Of a stretch of 64,000 nt of DNA, positions 52,993-62,530 are shown piece after piece. Positions within the stretch are counted from its first letter, which is position 1; each line of letters begins with the position of its first letter. Source of the stretch: Paenibacillus brevis. Lineage in GTDB: Bacteria; Bacillota; Bacilli; Paenibacillales; Paenibacillaceae. The stretch is taken from NCBI RefSeq assembly GCF_018919145.1, contig NZ_JAHLQJ010000001.1, positions 372,001-436,000 on the forward strand, in the 5' to 3' direction. Below the pieces are notes generated by a model that worked only from the letters and a program-made list of their open reading frames with translations, had not been told where the DNA came from and did no database searches. Both the position numbers and the translations under genes were made by a program.

Positions 52993-54877
52993 TATGCCTG
53001 CTCCCTTGCCGCAGGAGCCTGACAACCAAGACCAGCTGCTCATACAGATCTCCGATGTCTTCTTCACCTATCCCGGCTCAGAGCACCCGGTGCTGAACGG
53101 AGCCAGCCTAGCCCTGGAGCCCGGCAGCTTCACCGCGATCATCGGCGGCAACGGCAGCGGCAAGTCCACCCTGTGCAAGCTATTCAACGGACTCATCCCG
53201 CATTACTATTCGGGCGATTTTGAAGGCGAAGTCCGCATAGCCGGTCTGTCCGCCCAGGACAGCACCGTCGCCGAGCTCTCGCGCAAAGTCGGCTATGTCT
53301 ACCAGGACTTCGAGAATCAACTCGTCCGGCCAACCGTGCTGGATGAGGCCTGCTTCGCGCCGCTGAACTACGGGCTGCCCGATTACCGGGCACGGGCTAC
53401 CCGGGCCTTGGAGCTATGCGGCCTCACCCCGCTGGCGACCCGCTTCATCTGGGAGCTGAGCGGCGGGCAAAAGCATCTGCTCGCCCTCGCCGGCGCCCTG
53501 TCGCTGGAGCCGGACATTCTCATCGTTGATGAACCCGTATCCCAGCTCGATCCCCAGCATGCCCGCCAGGTCTATGAAGTGCTGCGTCGGCTGCACCGCA
53601 TCTATGGCAAGACCATTATCGTGATCGAGCACCATGCCGAGTTCATTGCCGATTACTGCCACGATGTCTGCTTGATCGAGCAAGGACGCGTGGTGTGGCA
53701 GCTTCCCGTTCACGAGGCCTTGAATCGGCTGGAAGACTTGCACCGTCTGGGCATCCAGCCGCCGGAGGTCACGCAGACCGCCGCCGCGCTTGCCGTTCTG
53801 CAACACGCTGCCCTGCATGGAGGCGAACAGAACCAGCAAGATACGGTTGACTCGCTGCAAGGCGGCCAACTCAACCAGCAGGACGCGACGACCTATCCGA
53901 TTACGACCGAGGAAGCGCAGCTGTACTTTGAGCATATGCTCTCAGCTCCAATTGAACTTTTCGGGCAGCACAAGCAACCGGAGCCACCGCCACAGGCAGC
54001 ACTTCCAGCCGCTGAATCTCGCACCGTGATCTCGCTCAAGCAGGCGGCGCTAACCTACCGGACGATCCACAAGACCGATCACCCCGTCCTGCGCGGCGTC
54101 AGTCTGGATATCGCCGAAGGCGAGCGGATTGCGCTCGTCGGCAATAACGGAGCGGGCAAATCCTCCCTGCTGCGCCTGATCGCCGGCATCGCCAAGCCGA
54201 CCACTGGGACGGTCAGCATCCTCGGGCAGGATACCCGCAGCGTCTCGCTGGAGCAGCTGTCCCGGGATGTTGCCTTCGTGTTCCAGAATCCCGAGGACAT
54301 GTTCATCGAGGACAGCGTCTATAAAGAAATTGCCCACTGCCTGAACAAACGCGGCTACCAAGGCGCGGAGTCCACCATCGAACGCATGCTCCGCGCCTTC
54401 CGTCTGGATGAGCTGCGCGAGCGCGACGCGCGGCTCCTCAGCGGCGGGCAGCAGCGCCGCGTTTCCTTGGCGATTGGCGCCGCGACTACCCCAGCCGTGA
54501 TGCTGCTGGACGAACCGACCGCCAATCTTGACCTTGCCACGCGCGAGGAGCTGATCAGCACGCTCCAGGAACTGGAGCAGCATGTGCGCACCGTGCTCAT
54601 CGCTACCCATGACATGCAGCTGGTGAGCCGCTGGGCTACGCGCGTCATCGTGCTGCATGAGGGCTGTGTTGCCGCCGATGGGACGGCGTCCGAGGTGTTC
54701 GCCGACACCGCGCTGATCCAGCGTGCCGGGCTTGCGTTAACGCAGACGATGGAGCTTTCCGCCAGCCTAAACCTGTGGCCCCATTGCTCCGATCCTGCTG
54801 AGCTGGCTGCCCGCATTCATCGCATTCTTTTAGCAAAGGAGTCCCTGCCCCATGGAGCTCGTCCGCAACTGGTTTAG
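52985..54877 (+). CDS. ECF-type ABC transporter ATPase, two fused ATPase domains
   Basis: This 630-residue protein has two complete ABC domains. Domain 1 (about 15-255) has Walker A GGNGSGKST, signature LSGGQKHLLALAG and Walker B ILIVDEPVS. Domain 2 (about 350-585) has Walker A GNNGAGKSS, signature LSGGQQRRVSLAI and Walker B VMLLDEPTA. It corresponds to EcfA1 and EcfA2 joined in one chain, as in Bacillus YkoD. It energises import together with the EcfT gene downstream, which overlaps it by 26 bp. Confidence 0.95.
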   Translation: MPNMPAPLPQEPDNQDQLLIQISDVFFTYPGSEHPVLNGASLALEPGSFTAIIGGNGSGKSTLCKLFNGLIPHYYSGDFEGEVRIAGLSAQDSTVAELSRKVGYVYQDFENQLVRPTVLDEACFAPLNYGLPDYRARATRALELCGLTPLATRFIWELSGGQKHLLALAGALSLEPDILIVDEPVSQLDPQHARQVYEVLRRLHRIYGKTIIVIEHHAEFIADYCHDVCLIEQGRVVWQLPVHEALNRLEDLHRLGIQPPEVTQTAAALAVLQHAALHGGEQNQQDTVDSLQGGQLNQQDATTYPITTEEAQLYFEHMLSAPIELFGQHKQPEPPPQAALPAAESRTVISLKQAALTYRTIHKTDHPVLRGVSLDIAEGERIALVGNNGAGKSSLLRLIAGIAKPTTGTVSILGQDTRSVSLEQLSRDVAFVFQNPEDMFIEDSVYKEIAHCLNKRGYQGAESTIERMLRAFRLDELRERDARLLSGGQQRRVSLAIGAATTPAVMLLDEPTANLDLATREELISTLQELEQHVRTVLIATHDMQLVSRWATRVIVLHEGCVAADGTASEVFADTALIQRAGLALTQTMELSASLNLWPHCSDPAELAARIHRILLAKESLPHGARPQLV

Positions 54878-55661
54878 CAAATTTTCCTTAGACCGTATTC
54901 AGCTTGAGCTGATGAACACCGCCTATGGGAGCGGCCATGCCTCTCTGTCCCGGCTTGATCCCCGCGGGCTGCTGATCTGGTATTTATTTTTCGCTATCGT
55001 GCCGTGGTTTGTAAACAGCCTGACTGTTCTCGCCGGCATGTGCCTGTTCATGATCGTGACCACCATACTGTCCCGCGTCACCCCCTTCATCATTCTGGTG
55101 CTCTGTCTGGGGTTAATCGGCCAGGTCGGATGGCTGTTTATCATCTCGCTGTTCTTTGGCGGTGACATCTCCTCCGCCCTTCCGCTGCTCAAGCTCACAT
55201 TGAAGCTGTCTGTCGTATCGCTGGCCAGCATCACCGTCTTCTCCGGCTTAGATCCCGAGAAGATCAGCGACGGCCTGCTTGCACTCGGCATTCCGGCCGC
55301 CTTTTCATTCAGCCTGTCTTACGGCTACCGGATCCTGCCCGTACTGTTCGAGGAATTCCGCAATGTCCTGCTGTCCTACCGACTGCGCGGCAAAGCACCT
55401 TCACGCCCCGGACTGCTTCACTGGCGAATCGGCGTCTACTATTTGAAGCTGCTGGTCTATGCATTCTTCCCTCTCATGCTTGCGACGGCCAAACGCTCCC
55501 GCACCACCGTGGAAGCACTGGAAACGCGCGGCTTCTCCTACGGACTTAACCATCCGGACGCCAAGAAGCTCAAGCTGTCCCATCTGCGCTTTCAAATGCG
55601 GGACGTCCTATTTCTGACCGGCTCCGCCGCTTACCTGGCCCTGCTGTTCTGGATCGGATAA
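54852..55661 (+). CDS. ECF transporter transmembrane subunit (EcfT/CbiQ type)
   Basis: This 269-residue protein has about five to six helices. The coupling motifs of EcfT, an Ala-Arg-Gly type pair, are seen as SYRLRGKAPSRPG and ALETRGFSYG. EcfT links the ATPase to the S component. It is the third gene of the ECF operon. Confidence 0.92.
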   Translation: MELVRNWFSKFSLDRIQLELMNTAYGSGHASLSRLDPRGLLIWYLFFAIVPWFVNSLTVLAGMCLFMIVTTILSRVTPFIILVLCLGLIGQVGWLFIISLFFGGDISSALPLLKLTLKLSVVSLASITVFSGLDPEKISDGLLALGIPAAFSFSLSYGYRILPVLFEEFRNVLLSYRLRGKAPSRPGLLHWRIGVYYLKLLVYAFFPLMLATAKRSRTTVEALETRGFSYGLNHPDAKKLKLSHLRFQMRDVLFLTGSAAYLALLFWIG

Positions 55662-55686
55662 ATTCTTGGATAAGCGAGCGACACAC

Positions 55687-55748
55687 TGCACGAACCTGCA
55701 CCATTTGCACGAATCCTGCACTTTTTGCACCTCTGCACCATTTTGCAA
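55687..55748. repeat. Helically phased TGCAC repeats between EcfT and PHP genes
   Basis: TGCAC starts at 55687, 55697, 55706, 55717, 55726 and 55734, and TGCAA follows at 55744. The intervals are 8 to 11 bp, close to one helical turn. It occupies most of the 111-bp gap between two plus-strand genes and could bind a multimeric protein or affect mRNA. Confidence 0.5.
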
Positions 55749-55772
55749 CCCTACAACGAAGGAGTGTTACCG

Positions 55773-56543
55773 ATGCGAATCGATTTGCATACCCATGCCA
55801 AGCTGTCCAAAGCTACTATATTCTCCCGGGATTATTACACCGAGATGCTGGCGGAGGCCGCCGGGAACGGCCTGGATGCCGTGGCGCTCACCGAGCATTT
55901 CAACACCTGCCGCTTCCATGAAGTCTATGAGAACCTTGACCGCATGTACCCCTACAACGGTGAATACTACGAGGCCGGCGCTCTAAAAATCTTCCCGGGC
56001 ATGGAGGTGGATATCCGCGAGAAAGGCCACATCCTGCTGATTGGACGCAAGGCTGATATTCTAGAGCTTCACCAGGCCCTGACCCCTTATATGCAAAAAA
56101 ATAACTTCATCCCGTTCAAGCAACTGCTCACCCTGTCCGAGGGCTATCCTTTGCTCAAAATCGGTGCGCATCCCTTCCGCGAGTCAACACCGCTGCACCA
56201 TCTGGACCCGGGGGACCTGCGCCGCCTAGATGCCTTTGACCTGAACGCCAAAGACATGTACGAGTACGGCAACGAGTTCAACCGGACACGCGTGGAGCGC
56301 TTTGCCGCTGAGCTCGGCAAGCCAGTCACGGCGGGCAGCGATACCCATCAATGCCTGCAGTACGGCAGCATCTACAATGAACTGGATCAGCCCTGCCACA
56401 GCATTGCTGAGCTAAAGCAAGCCATCCTCAGCGGCGCCTACAAAATCGCCGTAGCCGATAGCTTGCCTCTCCAGGTGAAGGCCTCCGTCATGCTAAAGAA
56501 GCTGCTCAAACGCCTTCACGTACTGGAAGCCCTGCCGGAGTAA
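55773..56543 (+). CDS. PHP-domain phosphoesterase
   Basis: This 256-residue protein has a PHP-superfamily metal site: RIDLHTHAKLS at the start, LTEHFNT, GMEVDIREKGHILL, IGAHPFRES and TAGSDTHQ near the end. PHP enzymes hydrolyse phosphoesters such as histidinol phosphate or nucleotide monophosphates. The ATG at 55773 follows GAAGGAG. It lies 111 bp after EcfT and probably processes the imported compound, or signals in the same pathway (inference). Confidence 0.88.
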   Translation: MRIDLHTHAKLSKATIFSRDYYTEMLAEAAGNGLDAVALTEHFNTCRFHEVYENLDRMYPYNGEYYEAGALKIFPGMEVDIREKGHILLIGRKADILELHQALTPYMQKNNFIPFKQLLTLSEGYPLLKIGAHPFRESTPLHHLDPGDLRRLDAFDLNAKDMYEYGNEFNRTRVERFAAELGKPVTAGSDTHQCLQYGSIYNELDQPCHSIAELKQAILSGAYKIAVADSLPLQVKASVMLKKLLKRLHVLEALPE

Positions 56544-56618
56544 CCGAGCAACGAAATGAACAACGAAATGAATAACTAAATAGCGGAGTTAGCCCATCCT
56601 TCTCCCACAACAAAAAAA

Positions 56619-56650
56619 GGCACAGTCTCTACTTCCGGAGCTGTGCCCTT
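56619..56650. terminator. Terminator after the PHP gene
   Basis: GGCACAG and CTGTGCC form the outer stem, with an inner pairing, and T residues follow on the plus strand. On the minus strand a run of seven T residues adjoins it. Confidence 0.8.
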
Positions 56651-56686
56651 TGTACGTTGTCCCAAAGGCGTGTCAAACTATGATTT

Positions 56687-56860
56687 TATACGATTTATCG
56701 TACAAGAAACTTCGAAAACTGGTAGAACGAGCTAATTTGTACGAAAAAACATACAATCGCCTCGTTAATCCCTCAGATACACCAATCTTTATACGAAAAA
56801 TCGTACAACTGCCCCGATATTATTACCGAATGCATAATTCTTGTACGAAATTCCGTATAA
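56687..56860. repeat. Array of four 19-20 bp palindromes at about 51-bp intervals
   Basis: The copies are TATACGATTTATCGTACAA (56687-56705), TTGTACGAAAAAACATACAA (56737-56756), TATACGAAAAATCGTACAA (56790-56808) and TTGTACGAAATTCCGTATAA (56841-56860). Spacers are 31, 33 and 32 bp. The centres are 50.5, 52.5 and 51.5 bp apart, near five helical turns. A half-site TTGTACG lies at 56650-56656. Confidence 0.75.
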
Positions 56861-56941
56861 AACTCCGCCTCACTAGCTTCAATCTAGCCTTAGCTCTCAT
56901 GAGTTCCGCTTCATTACACCTTATACGCCACGCCCCGTTCC

Positions 56942-57092
56942 TTACTGCTTATATCTTACTGCTTGTCCCTACTCCTTACCTTGCCACCTGCATGTTACTG
57001 CTTATGTGTTACTGCTTAAATTTTACCGTTCATACTTTACTACTTGCACCTTACGCCCTGCGCCTTACAGCTCATATCTTACGTCATACCCT
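56942..57092. repeat. Degenerate 14-bp tandem repeat (TTACTGCTT-type)
   Basis: Units start at 56942, 56956, 56970, then 56995, 57009, 57023, 57037, 57051, 57065 and 57079, with an 11-bp short unit before 56995. The clearest copies are TTACTGCTTATATC, TTACTGCTTATGTG and TTACTGCTTAAATT. The period is exactly 14 bp, not a multiple of three, so it is not a coding repeat. Confidence 0.65.
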
Positions 57093-57112
57093 AGGGGCAT
57101 TAAATCAGGCTC

Positions 57113-59764
57113 TTACTTTTTCTTCTTGCGGACAAAGGCAGCTGTAGCGTTCCCGCTCCTGCTCTTGCCTTTGCCGCCGCCCTTCTTCTTGCGGGGCTTG
57201 TCTCCACTCTCGCTGGATGCGGGCGCACCTCCGATAAAAATCCCGCTCTCCGACGTCTTCTTCTTCCGCCGACGCTCACCCGAGCCTGAACCGGCCCCGT
57301 CGCGCTCACCGCCACCGGAGCGGTAGCCTCCGCTATCGCGGCTCAGCGAAGCCGGCCCGGCCGCGTATCCGCCCTTGCCGGAGCCAAACCCGAAGCTCAC
57401 CGCCGGCGCAGCACCGCCGCTGCCGGACGACTCGCTTCGGCGGGCGCTGCGGCCTGTCCCGCTGGCGCCAGCTCCGCTCTTCCCGCCGCGGCCCTTCTTG
57501 CCGCCTTTGCCGCCGCGTTCACGCTCCCGCTCGCGGGTGCGTCCGCCGCCGGCACCGCCTTCGCCGCGCTTCCAGGCCGGCGCGCCGCTTCCGCGCCCGT
57601 CGCCGCTGCCCTCGTCGCGGCGCCGCGGCTTCATGTCGACCAACTCGAAATCAATCGTATGGTCGTCCATGTTCACCCGGGCAACGCGGATCTTCACCTC
57701 GTCGCCAATCCGGAAGATCCGCGACGACCGCTCGCCGATCAGGGCCATATGCTGCTCATGGAAGTGGTAGTAATCGTCTGTCAGCCCGCTCAGACGAATC
57801 AATCCCTCCACCGTGTTCTCCAGCTCAATGAACATCCCGAAGCTTGTCACGCTGCTGATAATGCCCGGGAACTCTGCCCCGACCTTATCCAGCATGTATT
57901 CCGCCTTCTTGAGCTGTTCCGTATCGCGCTCCGCCTCCACGGCGACCCGCTCCCGCTCGGAGGACTGCTGGGCGATGTCCTGCATCCGGCTGGCCAGATA
58001 CTCCAGCCGTCCCTCAGGCAGTCCGTCTCCAGCTTCAATGACCTCGCGGATCACGCGGTGAATGACCAGATCCGGGTAACGCCGGATCGGGGAGGTAAAG
58101 TGCGTGTAGAACTCCGCCGCCAGCCCGAAGTGGCCGGTGCTCTCGGCATCGTACTTGGCTTGTCTCATCGAACGGAGCATCATCGTGCTGATTACGGTCT
58201 GCTCCTTCGTGCCCTGAATATCCTCCAGCAGCGACTGAAGCGCCCGCGGATGCACCTTGTTGCCTTTGCCCTTCACCGTGTAGCCGAAGTTGGCGACAAA
58301 AGCCATAAAGTTCATCAGCTTCTCTTGATCCGGGTCCTCGTGAATTCGGTATATAAACGGCACCTTCAGCCAGTGGAAATGCTCCGCCACCGTCTCATTG
58401 GCCGCCAGCATGAACTCCTCGATAATTTGTTCTGCAATCGAACGCTCCCGTTTGATAATATCAATCGGCTTGCCTTCCTCGTCTACGATCACCTTGGACT
58501 CCTGGAAGTCAAAGTCCACCGCACCGCGCTTCATCCGCTTGCCGCGCAACCGAAGCGCGACCTCGCGCATTAGCTTAAAGGTATCTACTAACTCACTGTA
58601 CCGCTCTGTCACTTCGGGATCTTCATCCTCCAGGATTTTGCGGACATTCGTATACGTCATCCGTTCCTTGGTCCGAATCACACTGGTGAAAATATCATGC
58701 TTCACCACCTTCATCTGCTCATCAAATTCCATCTCGCAGGACAGGGTGAACCGGTCCACCTTCGGATTAAGCGAGCAAATGCCGTTCGACAGCCGGTGCG
58801 GCAGCATCGGGATAACCCGGTCTACCAGATAGACACTGCAGCCCCGATTGTAAGCCTCCTGGTCCAGCCGTGAATTTTCCGTTACATAATAGCCGACATC
58901 GGCAATATGGACACCAAGCTGGACATTCCCGTTGGGCAGCAGCTCTACATGCACCGCATCGTCCAGATCCTTCGCATCCTCACCGTCAATGGTCACAATC
59001 ACCTTGTCCCGCAAATCTCGCCGTCCCGACGAGACAATCTCGGCCTCGTCGATGCGCTCGGGCGCAACCTGCGCCTCAGCCATGACGTCCTCAGGGAACG
59101 CCTCCGGCAGTTGATGCTTGCGGATGATCGAGAGAATATCGACCCCCGGATCATCCTTATGGCCGAGGATCTCGATCACTCGACCCTCTGCCGCCGACCG
59201 GCCCTCCGGGTAGTTGACGATATGGGCGACGACCTTCTCGCCGTCAACCGCGCCGCCGAACCCTTCCTGCGGCACAAAAATATCCCGGTTAATCCGTTTA
59301 TCATCCGGAATTACGAAGCCATACGTCTCATGATGCTGGAATACCCCGACGATCTGCGTAACCGCCCGGTTCACGATCCGCACCACTTCGCCCTCCAGCT
59401 TGCCGCCGCCGCTGCTTCGCGTGCTGACACGCACCAGCACCGTATCTCCGTTCATGGCGCTTAACAGGTCATTCGCATGAATGTACACATCCGGATGCTC
59501 CCGGTCCTCCGGAATCAGGAACGCGAACCCTTTGGCATGCGCCTGCAGCCGGCCTTTGACCAGATCCATCCGCTCAGGCACACCGTACCGGTTCGTGCGG
59601 GTCAGAATGATTTTTCCGTCTTGTTCCAATGCATTAAGTAATTTTAGGAAGTCCTTGAATTCTGCCGCCGTCTGGATTTGAAAATGCTCCTCCAGCTCCT
59701 GATATGTCATCGGCTTGTACGCCGTCTCCCGCATAAATGCGAGCAATTCCGTCTCTTTAATCAT
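57113..59764 (-). CDS. rnr: Ribonuclease R with long basic low-complexity C-terminal tail
   Basis: This 883-residue 3'-5' exoribonuclease degrades structured RNA and acts with tmRNA in removing faulty messages. It has an N-terminal HTH and cold-shock-like domains (about 1-230), the RNB catalytic domain with [16 protein letters not shown], an S1 domain near 625-705, and then about 170 residues very rich in Gly, Arg, Lys and Ser. Usual RNase R tails are much shorter. The ATG at 59764 follows GAGGTGATG. secG lies upstream in the same orientation. Confidence 0.95.
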   Translation of the reverse strand: MIKETELLAFMRETAYKPMTYQELEEHFQIQTAAEFKDFLKLLNALEQDGKIILTRTNRYGVPERMDLVKGRLQAHAKGFAFLIPEDREHPDVYIHANDLLSAMNGDTVLVRVSTRSSGGGKLEGEVVRIVNRAVTQIVGVFQHHETYGFVIPDDKRINRDIFVPQEGFGGAVDGEKVVAHIVNYPEGRSAAEGRVIEILGHKDDPGVDILSIIRKHQLPEAFPEDVMAEAQVAPERIDEAEIVSSGRRDLRDKVIVTIDGEDAKDLDDAVHVELLPNGNVQLGVHIADVGYYVTENSRLDQEAYNRGCSVYLVDRVIPMLPHRLSNGICSLNPKVDRFTLSCEMEFDEQMKVVKHDIFTSVIRTKERMTYTNVRKILEDEDPEVTERYSELVDTFKLMREVALRLRGKRMKRGAVDFDFQESKVIVDEEGKPIDIIKRERSIAEQIIEEFMLAANETVAEHFHWLKVPFIYRIHEDPDQEKLMNFMAFVANFGYTVKGKGNKVHPRALQSLLEDIQGTKEQTVISTMMLRSMRQAKYDAESTGHFGLAAEFYTHFTSPIRRYPDLVIHRVIREVIEAGDGLPEGRLEYLASRMQDIAQQSSERERVAVEAERDTEQLKKAEYMLDKVGAEFPGIISSVTSFGMFIELENTVEGLIRLSGLTDDYYHFHEQHMALIGERSSRIFRIGDEVKIRVARVNMDDHTIDFELVDMKPRRRDEGSGDGRGSGAPAWKRGEGGAGGGRTRERERERGGKGGKKGRGGKSGAGASGTGRSARRSESSGSGGAAPAVSFGFGSGKGGYAAGPASLSRDSGGYRSGGGERDGAGSGSGERRRKKKTSESGIFIGGAPASSESGDKPRKKKGGGKGKSRSGNATAAFVRKKKK

Positions 59765-59896
59765 TCCATCACCTCGGCCGGCCTCTCTGCCGGCAATCAA
59801 ATTATTTCCATGATTTACCCTTCATGTATATACCCTAGTATACACGAAATCAACCCATAGCATCCCTATTCCGGCACAAGCCCATCAAATGCAAAA

Positions 59897-59924
59897 AAGT
59901 CCCGCTCCCCAAGGAACGAGACTT
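59897..59924 (-). terminator. Terminator of secG
   Basis: AAGTCCCGCTCC and GGAACGAGACTT pair with few mismatches, and T residues follow on the minus strand, between secG and rnr. Read-through to rnr would need to pass this hairpin. Confidence 0.8.
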
Positions 59925-59954
59925 CCATTCGTTATATCAAATGATGAATTGCCA

Positions 59955-60191
59955 TTACAGACCCTGTACAATCGCAACGACGATTGCCAGAATGAAGAAT
60001 CCGACAGCCAGTCCAACGGTTACCCGTTCCAGGACCAGTTCCATGCCGCGTGCTTTCGACTTGCCGAAAAGATGCTCAGCACCGCCGGAGATGGCACCGG
60101 AAAGACCCGCGCTCTTCCCCTTTTGCAGCAGAACCACCGCAATCAGACCGATAGAGAAAATAATGAGCAGTACTTCCAAAAAGATATCCAT
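59955..60191 (-). CDS. secG: Protein-export membrane protein SecG
   Basis: This 78-residue SecYEG translocase subunit has two transmembrane helices ([17 protein letters not shown] and [16 protein letters not shown]) with the conserved cytoplasmic loop [26 protein letters not shown]. It heads the secG-rnr-smpB-ssrA group. The ribosome binding site AGGAGG adjoins a GTGTGAAGTGTTC copy at 60212-60224. Confidence 0.96.
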   Translation of the reverse strand: MDIFLEVLLIIFSIGLIAVVLLQKGKSAGLSGAISGGAEHLFGKSKARGMELVLERVTVGLAVGFFILAIVVAIVQGL

Positions 60192-60274
60192 TCAATCCAC
60201 CTCCTAAGTGAGAACACTTCACACATTACAAAAACAGCAATTTTATTTTATCACAACGAAAAGTGAATAACAAG

Positions 60275-61030
60275 CTATTCCTCCAGCTTCTCACGCTGCA
60301 AAAACATCCGAGTCCGTTCACGCTGCGGATTTCCGAAGAGCTGCTCCGGCGTCCCGGCCTCAGCGATCTCTCCCTTATCCATAAAGAAGACCCGATCGGC
60401 CACCTCGCGGGCAAAGCCCATCTCATGCGTAACGATGATCATGGTCATATTCTCCTGGGCAAGCTGCTTAATCACCCTCAGTACCTCGCCGGTCAGCTCG
60501 GGATCGAGCGCTGATGTCGGTTCGTCGAAGAGCAGAATATCCGGCTGCATCATCAGGGCGCGGGCAATCGCCACACGCTGCTTCTGTCCGCCCGACAGAT
60601 TGGCAGGATACACGTCCGCTTTATCCAGCAGCCCCACCTTATCCAGCAGTTCCATGCTCCGTTTGCGGATTCCTGCGGCGGTGTCCTTTTTCAGCGTCTT
60701 CGGTGCCAGCTCCAGGTTCGCCCGTACGGTCAAGTGCGGAAACAGGTTAAAGTGCTGGAACACCATCCCCATCCGGTCGGTAAGCGTGCGAATGTCCTTC
60801 CCGGAAGCATAGCGGCCTTCCTCAACCAAGCCCTGTCCCAGAATGCGAATCGTCCCGCCTGTAACTTCCTCCAAATGAATCAGGCTCCGGAGCATCGTAC
60901 TCTTGCCTGATCCGGAAGGGCCAATCACAGCAACTACCTCGCCCGCCTGAATGTCAAAGGAGACCTCCTTCAACACCTCCAGCGCGTCGAATGATTTTTT
61001 CAATTGTTTCACTTCAATAATATGGGTCAT
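60275..61030 (-). CDS. Polar amino acid ABC transporter ATPase (GlnQ type)
   Basis: This 251-residue ATPase has Walker [10 protein letters not shown], signature [15 protein letters not shown] and Walker [13 protein letters not shown]. It drives uptake by the permease and binding protein encoded upstream; a 30-bp gap links it to the permease gene. The substrate is an amino acid or cystine-like compound. Confidence 0.94.
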   Translation of the reverse strand: MTHIIEVKQLKKSFDALEVLKEVSFDIQAGEVVAVIGPSGSGKSTMLRSLIHLEEVTGGTIRILGQGLVEEGRYASGKDIRTLTDRMGMVFQHFNLFPHLTVRANLELAPKTLKKDTAAGIRKRSMELLDKVGLLDKADVYPANLSGGQKQRVAIARALMMQPDILLFDEPTSALDPELTGEVLRVIKQLAQENMTMIIVTHEMGFAREVADRVFFMDKGEIAEAGTPEQLFGNPQRERTRMFLQREKLEE

Positions 61031-61060
61031 GTCCAGACAGTCCTTTTATGAGGGTGGGCT

Positions 61061-61726
61061 TCACTTGAATGAATAACGCTTTTCCAGCGCCTTGAAAGCA
61101 ATCGTCAGAACCAGCGTCATCAGCAGATACACAATCGCCGCCAGAAAGAACGGAATAAGCCGCATATCCCGATTCACCGCCGTCTGGGCAAAATAAAGCA
61201 GCTCAGGCACAGCGACCGCATACAGCAATGCCGTATCCTTAACCAGAGTGATCGCCTCGTTCGCCGTGGTCGGCAGCACCACCCGGATCATTTGCGGCAC
61301 AATCACCTTCGTCATCGTCTGCCACTTGCTAAGCCCAAGTACCTGCGCCGCCTCTTGCTGTCCCTTGTCGATCGAGAGCAGCCCGCCCCGGAAAATCTCT
61401 GCGAAATAGGCCGCATAGTTCAGCACAAAGGCAATAGCCGCTGATATAAAACGATCAAAGACCAGGTACTCCCCGATAACCGGGAGGAGCGGCAGGCCGA
61501 AGCAGAAGAACAGCACTTGCAGCAACAGCGGCGTACCGCGCATCACGTACACATACGTATGGGCCAGCCAGGCCAGCGGCTTCACCCGGCTGCGCATCAG
61601 CAGCGTCACGCCGAAGCCGAGCGGCACCGACAGCACGATCACGGCCAGAAACATCAAGACCGTAGTCTGCGCCCCCTTCAGCATCGGCGGCAATACAGTA
61701 AAAATATAATCCCAGCTCATGGACAA
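61061..61726 (-). CDS. Polar amino acid ABC transporter permease (GlnP/HisM type)
   Basis: This 221-residue permease has about five helices and an EAA loop QEAAQVLGLSKWQTMTKVIVPQ. It lies between the binding protein gene (30-bp gap) and the ATPase gene. The motif MRGTPLLLQVLFF is typical of the family. Confidence 0.94.
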   Translation of the reverse strand: MSMSWDYIFTVLPPMLKGAQTTVLMFLAVIVLSVPLGFGVTLLMRSRVKPLAWLAHTYVYVMRGTPLLLQVLFFCFGLPLLPVIGEYLVFDRFISAAIAFVLNYAAYFAEIFRGGLLSIDKGQQEAAQVLGLSKWQTMTKVIVPQMIRVVLPTTANEAITLVKDTALLYAVAVPELLYFAQTAVNRDMRLIPFFLAAIVYLLMTLVLTIAFKALEKRYSFK

Positions 61727-61756
61727 TCCCCTCTATTCTATCGGCCGTGCTCCAAA

Positions 61757-62530
61757 CTATTTCAGCACTTTATCCTCGCCAAACCATTTCGTCGAAATCT
61801 CGGCTGCCGTTCCGTCCGCGTTCATCTCGTCCAGCGCCTTTTGCAGCTCGTCCAATAGAGCTTCATTGCCCTTCTTCACGCCTATACCGTATTGCTCAGG
61901 AGCAAGCGACTCGTCCAGCAGCTTGAAGGTTCCTTCTTCCTTGGACATATAATAACGCGCAACAACCTCGTCGATGATCACCGCATCCAGCCGCTTCGTT
62001 TTCAAATCGGTCAGTGCCAGAACGTTGTCCTTGAATTCGGAGGTGTTCACCTTCTCATGCAGCGGGCTTGCCGCCAGGGCATCCGCCGCAGACGATAGGG
62101 CCTGAAGTCCGATCTCCTTGCCCTCCAGCTCTGCCAAGGTTGTAATTGGAGATTCCGCCAAAGTGATGGCCACCTGACTATTCTCCAAATATGGCTTGGT
62201 GAACAGAACCTTTTCCTTTCGCTCATCCGTAATCGTATACCCGTTCCAGATCAGATCAATCCGTCCGCTATTCAACTCGGACTCCTTGGAAGACCAGTCG
62301 ATCGGCTGGAAGGTAACTTGCTTTCCCATTTTTTCCGCAGCTGCCCGGGCATAATCAATGTCAAAGCCTACAATATTGTTCTTCTCGTCACGGAAGCCCA
62401 TCGGAGCAAATTTATCATCAATACCGATTACAATTGCATCTCCGTTTTTATTCGCTGAACCGGAGCATCCCGCCAGCGCTACCATAACCAAGCCAAGCAA
62501 CAGCAATCCCAATCCTAGTCTCTTTCTCAT
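61757..62530 (-). CDS. Amino acid-binding lipoprotein (family 3)
   Basis: This 257-residue binding protein has a lipoprotein signal (VALAGC, Cys about 22) and a family 3 fold: GIDDKFAPMGFRDEKNNIVGFDIDYARAAAEKMG, then LIWNGYTITDERKEKVLFTKPYL. The ligand is a polar amino acid or cystine; the exact one is not determined. It is the first gene of a three-gene operon. Confidence 0.93.
   Translation of the reverse strand: MRKRLGLGLLLLGLVMVALAGCSGSANKNGDAIVIGIDDKFAPMGFRDEKNNIVGFDIDYARAAAEKMGKQVTFQPIDWSSKESELNSGRIDLIWNGYTITDERKEKVLFTKPYLENSQVAITLAESPITTLAELEGKEIGLQALSSAADALAASPLHEKVNTSEFKDNVLALTDLKTKRLDAVIIDEVVARYYMSKEEGTFKLLDESLAPEQYGIGVKKGNEALLDELQKALDEMNADGTAAEISTKWFGEDKVLK

Larger units (their letters stand above)
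56544..57112. other. Repeat-rich non-coding region between PHP and rnr genes
   Basis: This 569-bp gap contains a terminator, four spaced palindromes (56687-56860) and a degenerate 14-bp tandem repeat (56942-57092). A 165-codon plus-strand frame runs through it but is low-complexity and is not a gene. Confidence 0.75.

Noticed and set aside
56687..56860. A CRISPR array (19-20 bp repeats with 31-33 bp spacers)
   Set aside because: The repeats are degenerate palindromes differing at several positions, there are only four, and no cas genes are present. It is recorded as a palindrome array instead.
56650..57147. A 165-codon plus-strand open frame
   Set aside because: It runs through a palindrome array and a 14-bp tandem repeat, is low-complexity, overlaps the end of rnr and has no ribosome binding site.
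57659..58573. A 304-codon plus-strand frame opposite rnr
   Set aside because: It mirrors the codon pattern of the rnr gene on the other strand and has no family match.
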